Origin: Sulfuritortus calidifontis
Lineage (GTDB): Bacteria; Pseudomonadota; Gammaproteobacteria; Burkholderiales; Thiobacillaceae
DNA: 64,000 nucleotides
Assembly: GCF_003967275.1 (NCBI RefSeq)
Contig: NZ_AP018721.1
Span: 2,294,001 to 2,358,000, forward strand
Direction: 5' to 3'
Position 1 is the first letter of the stretch, and each line of letters begins with the position of its first letter. This document shows positions 27,893 through 36,894 of the stretch, in pieces. Under the pieces are notes generated by a model. It searched no databases. It saw only the letters and a program-made list of their open reading frames with translations, and had not been told where the DNA came from. A program made the position numbers and the translations under genes.

Positions 27893-29366
27893 GGTCGGCC
27901 CTCCATTTTGCGAGGCCGCGCGCGGCCTCTTCCACATCCGAGAAATGCAGCCGGCGACCGGCGATCTCCTGATAATCCTCGTGGCCCTTGCCGGCGATCA
28001 GCACGATGTCGTGGCTGTCCGCCTCGGCGATGGCCAGGGCGATGGCGTCATGTCGGTCGACCACAGCGGTCTGGCCCGGCGGCATGCCGGCCAGGATCTC
28101 GGCGATGATCGCGGCCGGGTCTTCGCCCCGCGGGTTGTCGCTGGTGACGATCACCCGGTCGGCCAGGCTGCTGGCGATGCCGCCCATCTGCGGCCGCTTG
28201 CCCCTGTCGCGGCCGCCGCCGCAGCCGAACACGCAGATCAGCCGGCCGTCGCGGGCGAGGGGCTTGAGTGTATCGAGCACCTTGTGCAGGGCGTCCGGGG
28301 TGTGGGCGTAATCGACGATCACCGTCGGGGCGGCGCTTTCGACCTCGATCCGTTGCAGGCGGCCGGCCACGGGCTTGACCTTGGCCAGGGCGGCAAGTCC
28401 GGCATCGAGCTCGACCTCGCTCGCCAGCAGCACGGCCAGGCAACCGAGCAGGTTGTAGGCGTTGAACTCGCCCAGCAGCGCGGTTTTCAATTCGCCGCGA
28501 CCCCAGGGGGTGACCACGTCGAGGCGCATGCCACTGCGGTCGAGCGCGAGTTTTTCCGCCCGCACCTCGCCATTGCGCAGGCCGTAGCCCAGCACCCGGG
28601 TCGGGCCGCCCTGGAGGTCGCGGTAGAGCCGCCGGCCCAATTCGTCTTCCACATTGAGCACCGCCCACTTGAGGCCGGGCCAGTCGAACAGCTTCGCCTT
28701 GGCGTGGGCATAACTCGCCATGTCGCCGTGGTAGTCGAGGTGATCGCGCGAAAGATTGGTCAGCATGGCGACGTCGAACCGTGTGGCGGCGACCCGGCCC
28801 TGGTCGAGGGCGTGCGAGGAGACCTCCATCGCCACCGCGACAGCCCCGGCCTCGCGGAACTCGGCGAACAGGCCTTGCAGGGTCACGGCATCCGGCGTGG
28901 TATGACCGGTCTCGCCCAGGCTGCCGGGCTTGTCCCCGCAGGAAGGGAAACCGTTGCCCAAGGTGCCGATCATCGCGGTACGCCGGCCCAGGCCAGTCAG
29001 CGCCTCGGCCAGCCAGTGGCTGCAGGAGGTCTTGCCGTTGGTGCCGGTCACGCCCAGGGTCCACAGCGACTCGGAGGGGTGGCCGTACCATTCGGCGGCG
29101 ATCTCGGCCGCCTCGGTCTTGAGCCCGGGCACCGGCCGGTTGAACACGGCCCACTCGGCCTGCCAGGCGAAGCCTTCCGGCTCCCAGAGCACGGCGCCGG
29201 CCCCGGCTTGAATCGCGTCGGCGATGTGACGGCGGCCGTCGTGGGCGGCGCCGGCATAGGCGAGGAAGGCATCGCCCGCCCGCACCTTGCGGCTGTCGGC
29301 CGTCAGCCGCTTGAGCGGCGGCTGCACCTGACGCATCTCGCGGATCAGGGACTGGTGCGCGCTCAT
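27879..29366 (-). CDS. murE: UDP-MurNAc-L-Ala-D-Glu:meso-diaminopimelate ligase
   Basis: 495 residues. Adds the third amino acid of the stem peptide. The specificity motif DNPR appears in VIVTSDNPRGEDP, indicating meso-DAP. Also seen: LTADSRKVRAGDAFLA, P-loop GVTGTNGKTSCSHWL, and the carbamylated-lysine region YHGDMASYAHAKAKLF. Overlaps murF by 14 bases and ftsI by 4. Confidence 0.97.
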   Translation of the reverse strand: MSAHQSLIREMRQVQPPLKRLTADSRKVRAGDAFLAYAGAAHDGRRHIADAIQAGAGAVLWEPEGFAWQAEWAVFNRPVPGLKTEAAEIAAEWYGHPSESLWTLGVTGTNGKTSCSHWLAEALTGLGRRTAMIGTLGNGFPSCGDKPGSLGETGHTTPDAVTLQGLFAEFREAGAVAVAMEVSSHALDQGRVAATRFDVAMLTNLSRDHLDYHGDMASYAHAKAKLFDWPGLKWAVLNVEDELGRRLYRDLQGGPTRVLGYGLRNGEVRAEKLALDRSGMRLDVVTPWGRGELKTALLGEFNAYNLLGCLAVLLASEVELDAGLAALAKVKPVAGRLQRIEVESAAPTVIVDYAHTPDALHKVLDTLKPLARDGRLICVFGCGGGRDRGKRPQMGGIASSLADRVIVTSDNPRGEDPAAIIAEILAGMPPGQTAVVDRHDAIALAIAEADSHDIVLIAGKGHEDYQEIAGRRLHFSDVEEAARGLAKWRADHAAA

Positions 29367-31096
29367 ACGCCCTCCGCCACGACAGGGGCGACCACGCTGG
29401 GACCGGTCCAGGCCTCCATCGGCGCATCCGGCGGCACCGCCATCAAACGCAGGGCGCCGGCCATGACCCGGCTGAACACCGGGCCGGCGATCTGGCCGCC
29501 GTAATAGGCACCGCCCGACGGCTCGTCGACCACGACGGCGATGACCAGGCGCGGGTCGGAGGCCGGCGCCATGCCGACGAAGGAGGCCAGGTACTTGTCC
29601 GGCGCATAACTGCCGCCGATCAGCTTGTGCGCGGTGCCGGTCTTGCCGGCGACGCGATAGCCGATCACCCGGGCCTGGGGCGCGGTGCCGCCGTCCTGGG
29701 TGACCAGTTCGAGCATGTCGCGCACTTCTCGCGCCGTGCGCTCGGACACGATGCGCTGGCCGACCGCCGCCTCGCGCCGGCGGGTGATGGTCAACGGCGG
29801 CATCCAGCCGTCGTTGGCGAAGATGGTATAGGCATGTGCCAGTTGCAGCACGCTGACCGAGATGCCGTGACCGAAGGCCATGGTCGCCTTCTCGATCGGC
29901 CGCCAGCTGTCGTAGGGACGCAGGCGGCCGCTGGTCTCGCCGGGCAGGCCCGAATAGGGCGGCGCGCCGAAGCCGGCGCGATTGAGCACACGCCAGTAGT
30001 CCTCCGAGCGCATATCGAGGGCGATCTTTGCGGTGGCGACGTTGCTCGAGACCTGGATCGCCTCGGCCACGGTCAGATTGCCTTTAGGATGTACGTCCTT
30101 GATGGTCTTGTCGCCGATGGTCAGATAGCCGGCACCGGTGTCGATCCGCGTCTCCGGCCGCACCACGCCGGCCTCCAGGGCTGAGGCCACCAGCAAGGGC
30201 TTCATGGTCGAGCCCGGCTCGAAGGCATCGGTCACCGCGCGGTTGCGCGCCCGCTCGGTGGTCATGGTCGCGCGGTTGTTCGGGTTGTAGCTGGGCAGGT
30301 TGGCCAGGGCGAGGATTTCGCCGGTCTTGGCGTCGAGCACCACCACCGCGCCGGCCCGTGCCTTGCTCTGCTGCACCGCTGCCGCCAGCTCACGGTAGGC
30401 CAGATACTGGATCTGCAGATTGATCGACAGGGCGATGTCCTGGCCCGGCCGCGGCAGCTTGAGCGACTCCAGCACCTCGACCACATTGCCGCGGCGGTCG
30501 CGTGCCACCCGCTTCAGGCCAGGCTCGCCGGCAAGCCACTTCTCGTAGACCAGCTCAGCGCCCTCGATGCCCTTGTCCTCGACCGAGGTCAGGCCCAGGA
30601 CATGGGCGACCACCTCGCCGGAAGGATAGTAGCGGCGATATTCCGGCTTGCTGTATAGACCCTTGATCTGCAACGCCAAGACCGAGGCGGCGACATCCGG
30701 CGGCAGCTGCCGGCGCAGGTAGACGAAGCTCTTGCCCTTGTCCTGGAAGATCTTCTTCAGCGCAGCGGTTTCGAGTTCGAGCAGACCCGCCAGCGCAGCG
30801 ATCTGTTCCGGCGTCGCCTCCGCCTCGCGTGGATTGAGCCAGACCGATTCGACCGGGGTGCTGATGGCGAGCGGCTCGCCGCGACGGTCGGTGATCATGC
30901 CGCGATAGGCCGGCACCGGCAGCAGGCGGTTGATCCGCGCCTCGCCCTTCTCTTGCAGAAAGTCGTCCTGCCAGCCTTGGAGGTACATGGCGCGTGCGCT
31001 CAGGGCGGCATAGCCGGCGAACAGGACGCCGAGCATCAGGCGCATGCGCCAGCGCTGCAGGTCGAGCCGGAGCAGCGGGTTGACCCGGCGGCTCAT
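29363..31096 (-). CDS. ftsI: Septal transpeptidase FtsI (PBP3)
   Basis: 577 residues from ATG 31,096, overlapping the ftsL stop (ATGA). Bitopic class B PBP: cytoplasmic RRVNPLLRLDLQRWRMR, one membrane helix (about 20-38), the pedestal, then the transpeptidase domain with serine motif PGSTMKPL, SSNVATAK and AGKTGTAHK. It crosslinks septal peptidoglycan with FtsW. Longer upstream readings are in the ftsL region and were rejected. Confidence 0.97.
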   Translation of the reverse strand: MSRRVNPLLRLDLQRWRMRLMLGVLFAGYAALSARAMYLQGWQDDFLQEKGEARINRLLPVPAYRGMITDRRGEPLAISTPVESVWLNPREAEATPEQIAALAGLLELETAALKKIFQDKGKSFVYLRRQLPPDVAASVLALQIKGLYSKPEYRRYYPSGEVVAHVLGLTSVEDKGIEGAELVYEKWLAGEPGLKRVARDRRGNVVEVLESLKLPRPGQDIALSINLQIQYLAYRELAAAVQQSKARAGAVVVLDAKTGEILALANLPSYNPNNRATMTTERARNRAVTDAFEPGSTMKPLLVASALEAGVVRPETRIDTGAGYLTIGDKTIKDVHPKGNLTVAEAIQVSSNVATAKIALDMRSEDYWRVLNRAGFGAPPYSGLPGETSGRLRPYDSWRPIEKATMAFGHGISVSVLQLAHAYTIFANDGWMPPLTITRRREAAVGQRIVSERTAREVRDMLELVTQDGGTAPQARVIGYRVAGKTGTAHKLIGGSYAPDKYLASFVGMAPASDPRLVIAVVVDEPSGGAYYGGQIAGPVFSRVMAGALRLMAVPPDAPMEAWTGPSVVAPVVAEGV

Positions 31097-31371
31097 TGCG
31101 CACCCCCATGCATCAGATTCAGGCGGTGAATCTGCTTGGGCTCGGGCACCGCCATCTGCAAATGCTGGCGGGCGACCTGCTCGATCCGGGCGTGCATGGC
31201 CCAGGTGCTCTGCTCCAGTTGCAGCCGGCCCCACTCGATATCGAGGCCGCGCGCCTTCTCCTGCTGGGCCTGCAGCTCAATAAACGATTTGCGCGCCTGA
31301 TGGCGCGCAGTGACGACGAAGAGGGCGCAGAGCACCAAGAGGACGGCGAGCAGCGCGTTCAGCCTGAGCAT
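31093..31371 (-). CDS. ftsL: Cell division protein FtsL
   Basis: 92 residues: an N-terminal membrane helix ([17 protein letters not shown]), then a periplasmic coiled coil ([20 protein letters not shown]) and a short tail. Small size, topology and position between rsmH and ftsI identify it. It overlaps rsmH by 13 bases and ftsI by 4. Confidence 0.9.
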   Translation of the reverse strand: MLRLNALLAVLLVLCALFVVTARHQARKSFIELQAQQEKARGLDIEWGRLQLEQSTWAMHARIEQVARQHLQMAVPEPKQIHRLNLMHGGAQ

Positions 31372-32309
31372 GCCGCCTCCGCCGTTCGCTCCGCCACCCG
31401 CAGCACCGCGCTGCGGGCGCGCGGGTTGCGCGCCACCTCGGTCTCGGAGGCGCGGATGGCGCGTCCGACCAGGCGCAGCCGGCCGGCCTTGATCGCGTGG
31501 GCGGGCATGGGGATCTCGGGCGGGAGCTCTTCGCCCTTCGCCTCCGCCCGCATGAACCGCTTGACCATCCGATCCTCCAGGGAATGAAAACTGATCACCG
31601 CCAGGCGACCGCCCGCGCGCAACACCTCGACGCCTTGCGGGAGGGCCTGCGCCAGCTCCTCCAGCTCGCGGTTAATGTGAATCCGGACAGCCTGAAAGGT
31701 TCGCGTCGCCGGATCCTGGCCACGCTCGCGCGTGCGCACCGCCGACGCCGCGATCCGTGCCAGCTGAGCAGTCCGCTCGATGGGCGCTTCTGCGCGCGCT
31801 GCAACAATCGCCCGCGCAACCGACTTAGCAAACCGCTCTTCGCCGTATTCACGGATGACATGCGCGATCTCCTCTTCAGTTGCCGTGTTCAACCACTCGG
31901 CGGCGGTCTGGCCTTGGCTGGTGTCCATGCGCATGTCGAGCGGCGCATCGAAACGGAAGCTGAAGCCCCGCTCCGGCTCGTCGATCTGCGGACTGGACAC
32001 GCCGATGTCGAGCAGCACCCCGTCCACCTCGTTCAGCCCGGCCGCGGCCACGGTCGCCCGGAGCCGGCTGAAATGGGCGTGGACGATGCTGAACCGTCCA
32101 TCCCGAATCCGCTCGCCTTCGGCCACCGCCCGCGGATCGCGGTCCATGGCCAGCAACCGGCCCTGCGGCCCCAGGCGGCCCAGGATGGCCCGGCTGTGAC
32201 CGCCGCGGCCGAAGGTGGCGTCGACATAGACGCCCTCCGGCCGGATGTTCAATGCCGCCAACGTCTCTTCCAGCAGGACCGGGACATGGGCCAGCTGCCC
32301 ATCGGTCAC
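31359..32309 (-). CDS. rsmH: 16S rRNA (cytosine(1402)-N4)-methyltransferase
   Basis: 316 residues from GTG 32,309, which overlaps the mraZ stop as GTGA. Formerly MraW. Seen: [13 protein letters not shown], the SAM-binding [34 protein letters not shown] and [17 protein letters not shown], and [13 protein letters not shown] at the C-terminus. Methylates the ribosomal P-site cytosine. Confidence 0.95.
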   Translation of the reverse strand: MTDGQLAHVPVLLEETLAALNIRPEGVYVDATFGRGGHSRAILGRLGPQGRLLAMDRDPRAVAEGERIRDGRFSIVHAHFSRLRATVAAAGLNEVDGVLLDIGVSSPQIDEPERGFSFRFDAPLDMRMDTSQGQTAAEWLNTATEEEIAHVIREYGEERFAKSVARAIVAARAEAPIERTAQLARIAASAVRTRERGQDPATRTFQAVRIHINRELEELAQALPQGVEVLRAGGRLAVISFHSLEDRMVKRFMRAEAKGEELPPEIPMPAHAIKAGRLRLVGRAIRASETEVARNPRARSAVLRVAERTAEAACSG

Positions 32310-32776
32310 AAGGAGAACCCCTTCAGTTCGTCCGGCAGCTCGCCGTTCTGCAGGGCGTTGCCCAGCAGCTCCGGCAACTGGCCGGCCGCCTCGTACTGCG
32401 CCTGCCAGGCGGCCTCGCTCCAGATCTCGAACTTGTTGCCCTGGCCGACCAGCATCGCCTCCTTCTCCAGGTTGGCGTGCTTGCGCAGCATCGGCGGCAG
32501 CAGGATGCGGCCGGCGCCGTCGAGCTCGACATCGGAGGCGGAGCCGACCAGGATGCGCTGCAACTGGCGGCTGACCGGATTGAAGCTGGACAGGGAGGTC
32601 AGCTTGCGCTCGATCGGCTCCCACTCGGGAAAGGGATACAGCAGGAGGCAGCCGCTGGGATCGGCGGTGACGATCAAACGGCCGCCGCAGCGCTCGACCA
32701 GCAGCTCGCGGTATTTGGTCGGAATGGCGAGCCGACCTTTACCGTCGACCGCCAAGGCGTTGAGTCCCCTAAACAT
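32306..32776 (-). CDS. mraZ: Transcriptional regulator MraZ
   Basis: 156 residues from ATG 32,776 ([19 protein letters not shown]), with GGAGGCG immediately upstream. Two SpoVT-AbrB-like DNA-binding halves are seen: [14 protein letters not shown] and [16 protein letters not shown]. MraZ represses the dcw promoter by binding tandem GTGGG-type repeats, five of which lie directly upstream. An in-frame extension to 32,857 would run through those repeats and was rejected. Confidence 0.95.
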   Translation of the reverse strand: MFRGLNALAVDGKGRLAIPTKYRELLVERCGGRLIVTADPSGCLLLYPFPEWEPIERKLTSLSSFNPVSRQLQRILVGSASDVELDGAGRILLPPMLRKHANLEKEAMLVGQGNKFEIWSEAAWQAQYEAAGQLPELLGNALQNGELPDELKGFSL

Positions 32777-32795
32777 CGCCTCCTCCAGGGCCCCG

Positions 32796-32845
32796 GCGTT
32801 GCCACCGCGACCCACTTTCCTCCACTTTTCTCCATTGATTCCCAC
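32796..32845 (-). promoter_or_regulatory. MraZ operator: five tandem 10-bp repeats
   Basis: Read on the minus strand, the units are GTGGGAATCA (32,845-32,836), ATGGAGAAAA, GTGGAGGAAA, GTGGGTCGCG and GTGGCAACGC (ending 32,796), in exact 10-bp phase and thus on one face of the helix. Known MraZ sites have GTGGG or TGGGN repeats with 10-bp period. Three units match closely and two are degenerate. Confidence 0.8.
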
Positions 32846-32873
32846 TTTAGTGGCCAAGCGCTTGCCCTGTCAA
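32845..32873 (-). promoter_or_regulatory. Candidate mraZ/dcw promoter
   Basis: TTGACA at 32,873-32,868, a 17-base spacer, and a weak -10 (CTAAAG) at 32,850-32,845 that abuts the first MraZ repeat. Bound MraZ would cover the start site, consistent with autorepression. Confidence 0.55.
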
Positions 32874-33049
32874 GGCTAAAACGGGATTTTTTTCAATGAA
32901 GACAATGACTTACGAGCGAAAGCCAACGAAAACAAATAGGGAAAATAAAGAAGGCGGTACGAATGGAACTTAAAGTGGATTGTTAAGAGTCCTCGACAAA
33001 CGAGCCTTGTCGGCCCGGGCAGGGCCGCAAAAGCAGGGACGAACAAGGA
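32874..33049. other. AT-rich spacer with a second copy of the pilM-leader box
   Basis: No gene is seen in these 176 bases. The stretch 32,890-32,965 is unusually AT-rich for this genome. TTAAAGTGGATT...AGTCC at 32,970-32,992 matches the box at 8428-8450 in 20 of 23 positions. CGGCCC/GGGCCG (33,011-33,027) forms a hairpin just downstream of rnpB but lacks a T run. Confidence 0.5.
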
Positions 33050-33419
33050 AGGTGGGAGTCGGCCGATAAGCCGGGTTCTGTCTGAGGTCTTGCGACCCGA
33101 GGCAATCATTCATCTGGGACGGCGATCGCTCGCCGCCTCGTGCAGCCTACCCGCAGGCTCGGCGGGCCGCCTCAATGCCTGCCTATTTGGCTTTGCTCCG
33201 GGTGGGGTTTGCCCGCCGGGACTGTTGCCAGCCCGGCCGTGCGCTCTTACCGCACGATTTCACCCTTACCTGATCCGCCCTTGCGGACGGCCATCGGCGG
33301 TGTGTTTCTGTTGCACTGTTCCGTCGCCTCGCGACGCCCAGGCGTTACCTGGCACCCTGCCCTGCGGAGCCCGGACTTTCCTCCACGCTTGCGCGCAGCG
33401 ATTGCCTGGCCGACTCCCG
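33050..33419 (-). ncRNA. rnpB: RNase P RNA (class A)
   Basis: Minus-strand RNA of about 365-370 bases that matures tRNA 5' ends with RnpA. The ends pair as helix P1 (GGGAGTCGGCC at the 5' end with GGCCGACTCCC at 33,064-33,054). Universal elements: GGAGGAAAGTCCGGGCTCC near the 5' end (about 33,384-33,366), the ACAGAAACACACC segment (about 33,316-33,300), and the 3' signature AGAACCCGGCTTATCGGCC (about 33,079-33,061). GGTAAGGGTGAAA is also present. End points are accurate to a few bases. Confidence 0.95.
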
Positions 33420-33424
33420 TGACC

Positions 33425-33453
33425 AGTATACGGGCCGGTCAGACCAGTTGCCA
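33425..33453 (-). promoter_or_regulatory. rnpB promoter inside the pyrC 3' end
   Basis: A strong -10, TATACT (33,430-33,425), lies six bases before the RNA start. A 17-base spacer leads to a weak -35, TGGCAA (33,453-33,448), which overlaps the last codons of pyrC. Confidence 0.65.
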
Positions 33454-34470
33454 GGAAATCGGTTCCCCCGCGCGCAGCGGCACCAGCACGTCATTGCCGA
33501 AGGCCAGGCTGTCCGCTACGGTCCAGGCGAACTTGCGCAGGGTGATACGCTCGCTGTTGCGCGGCAGGCCATAAAAATCCGCGCCGTGGAAGCTGGCGAA
33601 GGCCTCCAGCTTGTCGAGCGCGCCGGCCGCCTCGAAGGCCTCGGCATAGAGCTCGATGCCGGCGTGCGCGGTGTAGATGCCGGCACAACCGCAGGCGCAT
33701 TCCTTGCTGGTCTTGCCGTGCGGCGCGCTGTCGGTGCCAAGGAAGAACTTGGGATTGCCGGAGATCGCCGCCTCGATCAGCGCCCGGCGATGCGCCTCGC
33801 GCTTGAGCACCGGCAGGCAGTAGTAATGCGGCCGGATGCCGCCCTTGAACATGGCGTTGCGGTTGTACAGCAGGTGATGCGCGGTCAGCGTCGCCGCCAC
33901 GTTGGCCGGCTGCGCCTTGACGAAGTCGACGCCCTCGCGCGTGGTGGTGTGCTCCAGCACCAGCTTCAATTTCGGAAAACGCTTGAGCAGCGGCACCAAC
34001 ACCCGATCGATGAACACCGCCTCGCGATCGAAGACGTCGACCTCGGGATCGGTCACCTCGCCGTGGACCAGCAGAGGCAGACCATGCTCAGCCATGGCCT
34101 CGATCGCCGGATAGGCGCGCTCGACCGCGCTGACGCCGAAATCGGAATTGGTCGTCGCGCCCGCCGGGTAATACTTCACGGCATGGACAAAGCCGCTCGC
34201 CCGCGCCCGGGCGATCTCCGCCGGCGCCGTGTTGTCGGTGAGATAGAGCGTCATCAGGGGCTCGAAGCCCAGCCCCACCGGCAGGGCGTCCAGGATGCGC
34301 GCGCGGTAGGCCCGTGCCTCCTCCACCGTGCGCACCGGCGGCTTGAGGTTGGGCATGACGATGGCGCGGGCGAAACGGCGCGCGGTATCGGGCAGCACGG
34401 CGCCCAGCGCCGCGCCGTCGCGCAGATGCAGGTGCCAGTCGTCAGGCCGGGTGAGCGTCAGGGTGTCCAT
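33439..34470 (-). CDS. pyrC: Dihydroorotase (E. coli PyrC type)
   Basis: 343 residues. Zinc amidohydrolase closing the dihydroorotate ring in pyrimidine synthesis. Seen: metal ligands [16 protein letters not shown], carbamylated lysine [36 protein letters not shown] and the catalytic aspartate GTDSAPHGK. Its start overlaps the rsmI end by 29 bases; the rnpB promoter is in its last codons. Confidence 0.96.
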   Translation of the reverse strand: MDTLTLTRPDDWHLHLRDGAALGAVLPDTARRFARAIVMPNLKPPVRTVEEARAYRARILDALPVGLGFEPLMTLYLTDNTAPAEIARARASGFVHAVKYYPAGATTNSDFGVSAVERAYPAIEAMAEHGLPLLVHGEVTDPEVDVFDREAVFIDRVLVPLLKRFPKLKLVLEHTTTREGVDFVKAQPANVAATLTAHHLLYNRNAMFKGGIRPHYYCLPVLKREAHRRALIEAAISGNPKFFLGTDSAPHGKTSKECACGCAGIYTAHAGIELYAEAFEAAGALDKLEAFASFHGADFYGLPRNSERITLRKFAWTVADSLAFGNDVLVPLRAGEPISWQLV

Positions 34471-35317
34471 GTTTCTGCAACTCCAAAGCCAATTCGTAAA
34501 CCGTGTTCTTTTTCTCGCCAGTCAGTTTCACCGCCAGCGCGACCGCCTGCTTCAAGGGCAGTTCGGCCAGAAGTATTTCCAGCGTCGCGCGCAAGGCGCC
34601 CGCGTCCGCCGCCTGCGCTGCCGCGCCCTGCACGATCAGGACGAACTCGCCGCGACAGTGGTTGGCGTCGGCCGCGAGCCAGGCCTCGGCCTCCTCCAGG
34701 CGGCACAGGTGCACCTGTTCGAACAGCTTGGTCAGTTCACGGGCGATGGCGATCTCGCGTTCCGGCCCCAGCACGGCGGCCAGATCGGCCACGCATTCGC
34801 GCACCCGGTGCGGCGCCTCGTAGAACACCAGGGCATAGGGCAGGGCCTTCAGCGTTTCCAGGGCCTTGCGCCGGGCGGCCGCCTTGTTCGGCAGAAAGCC
34901 GTAGAACAGCCAGCGACCGTCGCCGATCCCCGCCACCGACAGGGCCGTCGCCACCGCGCTCGGACCCGGGATGGCGAACACCGGCAGGCCGGCCGCGCGC
35001 GCGCGCCGCGCCAGGTGCGCGCCGGGGTCGCTGACGCCAGGCGTGCCGGCATCCGAGACATAGGCCACGCTCCGTCCGGCGGCCAGATCGGCAATCAGAC
35101 GCTCGGTCACCTCGCGCTCGTTATGCTCGTGCAGGGCGACCAGCTTCTTTTGCAGGCCATGGGCGTTGAGCAGGGTCTGGGTTACCCGGGTGTCCTCCGC
35201 GGCCACGAGGTCGACCGTCTTCAGGATATCCAGCGCCCGCAGGGTGATGTCGCGCAGATTGCCGATCGGCGTGCCGACGATATAGAGGCTGCCCGGGGCA
35301 GCTGCGGCGTCTTGCAT
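34442..35317 (-). CDS. rsmI: 16S rRNA (cytidine(1402)-2'-O)-methyltransferase
   Basis: 291 residues. Tetrapyrrole-methylase fold: [19 protein letters not shown] at the start, [21 protein letters not shown] and [10 protein letters not shown]. It methylates the ribose of the same 16S nucleotide (C1402) whose base RsmH modifies; rsmH is 2.5 kb away in the same window. Divergent from yraN as in many gammaproteobacteria, but no lpoA is between them. Confidence 0.95.
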   Translation of the reverse strand: MQDAAAAPGSLYIVGTPIGNLRDITLRALDILKTVDLVAAEDTRVTQTLLNAHGLQKKLVALHEHNEREVTERLIADLAAGRSVAYVSDAGTPGVSDPGAHLARRARAAGLPVFAIPGPSAVATALSVAGIGDGRWLFYGFLPNKAAARRKALETLKALPYALVFYEAPHRVRECVADLAAVLGPEREIAIARELTKLFEQVHLCRLEEAEAWLAADANHCRGEFVLIVQGAAAQAADAGALRATLEILLAELPLKQAVALAVKLTGEKKNTVYELALELQKHGHPDAHPA

Positions 35318-35371
35318 CTTGATTCCATTGCCTTTAGCTTGAGCGGCAGTTTAACACCCAGGGGAAGCGCC

Positions 35372-35710
35372 ATGCCGAGCGGGGCGGCGGCCGAGGATCG
35401 CGCAGCGGCATACCTTAAGCGCCAGGGATTGAAGCTGCTCGCGCGCAACTGGCGCTGCCGCGCCGGCGAGATCGATCTCGTCATGCAGGCAGGCAACGCC
35501 CTGGTCTTCGTCGAGGTGCGCAGCCGGGCCAGCGTCGCCTTCGGCGGCGCCGCCGCCAGCATCACGCCGGCCAAGCAGGGCCGGCTGATCCGCGCCGCCG
35601 AACACTACCTGCTGCAGCACCCCAGCCACCTGCCCTGCCGCTTCGACGCCGTGCTGATCGACGGAGACAACTTGCAATGGCTGCGTAACGCCTTTGAAGC
35701 CCCGGCCTGA
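35372..35710 (+). CDS. yraN: UPF0102/YraN-family endonuclease-like protein
   Basis: 112 residues from ATG 35,372, with GGGGAAG upstream. The family has a restriction-endonuclease-like fold; the core [20 protein letters not shown] shows the D...E-x-R pattern. [19 protein letters not shown] and RFDAVLI are also typical. It is implicated in DNA metabolism, but the role is not established. It is followed by diaA and dolP, matching the E. coli yraN-diaA-yraP order. Confidence 0.88.
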   Translation: MPSGAAAEDRAAAYLKRQGLKLLARNWRCRAGEIDLVMQAGNALVFVEVRSRASVAFGGAAASITPAKQGRLIRAAEHYLLQHPSHLPCRFDAVLIDGDNLQWLRNAFEAPA

Positions 35711-35713
35711 CGC

Positions 35714-35719
35714 TATAAT
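35714..35719 (+). promoter_or_regulatory. TATAAT box seven bases before diaA
   Basis: A perfect TATAAT overlies the yraN/diaA junction. No good -35 is present. If used, transcription would start at or next to the diaA ATG, giving a leaderless or near-leaderless message. No Shine-Dalgarno lies between it and the start. Confidence 0.4.
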
Positions 35720-35726
35720 CGGCACG

Positions 35727-36314
35727 ATGAATCTGGCCGAACGCATCTATTACACCTTTCAGGAAAGCGCCCAGGCGAAGCTGAGCGCCGCCGACATCCT
35801 GGCCGAGCCGATCGCTCGCGCGAGCGAGCGCCTGGTCAACTGCTTCATGAACGAAGGCAAGCTGCTGGCCTGCGGCAACGGCGCCTCGGCCGCCGACGCC
35901 CAGCACCTGGTATCGGAACTGATCAACCGTTTCGAGCGCGAGCGCCCCGGCCTGGCCGCCCTGGCGCTCAACGCCGACAGCACCACCCTGACCTCGATCG
36001 CCGACGATTCGGACTTCTCCATGGTCTACGCCCGCCAGATCAGCGCCCTGGGCCAGCCCGGCGACATCCTGCTCGCCATCTCCGCCAACGGCGGCTCGCG
36101 CAACGTGATCGAGGCCGTGCGCGCCGCCCAGGAGCGCGAGGTCGCCATCGTCGCCCTGAGCGGCCAGGACGGCGGCGAACTGGCCGAGATGCTGACCGAA
36201 CACGACATCCTGATCTGCGCGCCCGGCGACAGCATGGCCCGCATCCAGGAGATCCACCAGCTGGCCCTGCACTGCCTGTGCGACAGCGTCGACTATCTGT
36301 TATTGGGAGCCTGA
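35727..36314 (+). CDS. diaA: SIS-domain protein DiaA / phosphoheptose isomerase-like
   Basis: 195 residues from ATG 35,727 (MNLAERIYYTFQESAQ). SIS fold: CGNGASAADAQHLVSELI and ISANGGSRNVIEAVRAA. The gene order yraN-diaA-dolP points to DiaA, a tetramer that stimulates DnaA assembly at oriC; the closely related GmhA isomerises sedoheptulose 7-phosphate. The sequence alone does not separate the two, and many genomes annotate this gene gmhA. Confidence 0.8.
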   Translation: MNLAERIYYTFQESAQAKLSAADILAEPIARASERLVNCFMNEGKLLACGNGASAADAQHLVSELINRFERERPGLAALALNADSTTLTSIADDSDFSMVYARQISALGQPGDILLAISANGGSRNVIEAVRAAQEREVAIVALSGQDGGELAEMLTEHDILICAPGDSMARIQEIHQLALHCLCDSVDYLLLGA

Positions 36315-36315
36315 T

Positions 36316-36885
36316 ATGCGCAACGCCCTGCTCATCGCCCTCATCGGCCTTGCCACCCTGCCGCTTGCCGGCTGCGCCCCCGTCGTGGTCGGCGGCGTCG
36401 GCGCCGGCGCCCTGATGGCCGACGACCGCCGCACGCCCACCACCTACCTGATGGACGAGGAGATCGAACTCACCGCGGCCGCCCGCCTGATGAACGCCAA
36501 GCTCGACGGCGTCCACGTCAACTACACCAGCTTCAACCGCCGGGTGCTGATCACCGGCGAGGCCAGTGGCGAGGCCGGCCGGGCCAAGGTGGAGGAGATC
36601 GCCAAGGGCGTGGTCAACGTGCGCGAGACCATCAACGAAGTCGCCCTCGCCTCGCCCTCCTCCCTGGTCGGCCGCAGCAACGACAGCTACATCACCGCCA
36701 AGGTGAAGACCCGGCTGTTCGACGACGGCCGGGTCAGCGGCAACCACGTCAAGGTGGTCACCGAGCGCGGCATCGTCTACCTCATGGGTCTGGTCAAACG
36801 CGCCGAGGGCGATGCCGCGGCCGAGGTCGCCGCCGGCACTGGCGGCGTGCTCAAGGTGGTCAAGGTCTTCGAGTACATCGACTAA
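36316..36885 (+). CDS. dolP: Outer-membrane lipoprotein DolP (YraP), two BON domains
   Basis: 189 residues. Lipoprotein signal ATLPLAGCAP (cysteine near residue 20), then two BON domains, about 45-112 (DEEIELTAAARLMNAKLDGV) and 122-188 (DSYITAKVKTRLFDDGRVSG). DolP supports outer-membrane integrity and the BAM machinery. It starts one base after the diaA stop, so the genes are cotranscribed. Confidence 0.9.
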   Translation: MRNALLIALIGLATLPLAGCAPVVVGGVGAGALMADDRRTPTTYLMDEEIELTAAARLMNAKLDGVHVNYTSFNRRVLITGEASGEAGRAKVEEIAKGVVNVRETINEVALASPSSLVGRSNDSYITAKVKTRLFDDGRVSGNHVKVVTERGIVYLMGLVKRAEGDAAAEVAAGTGGVLKVVKVFEYID

Positions 36886-36894
36886 GAGCGCGCC

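Noticed and set aside
33090-33574. Plus-strand open frames over rnpB
   Set aside because: They are the complement of a structured RNA with universal RNase P signatures.
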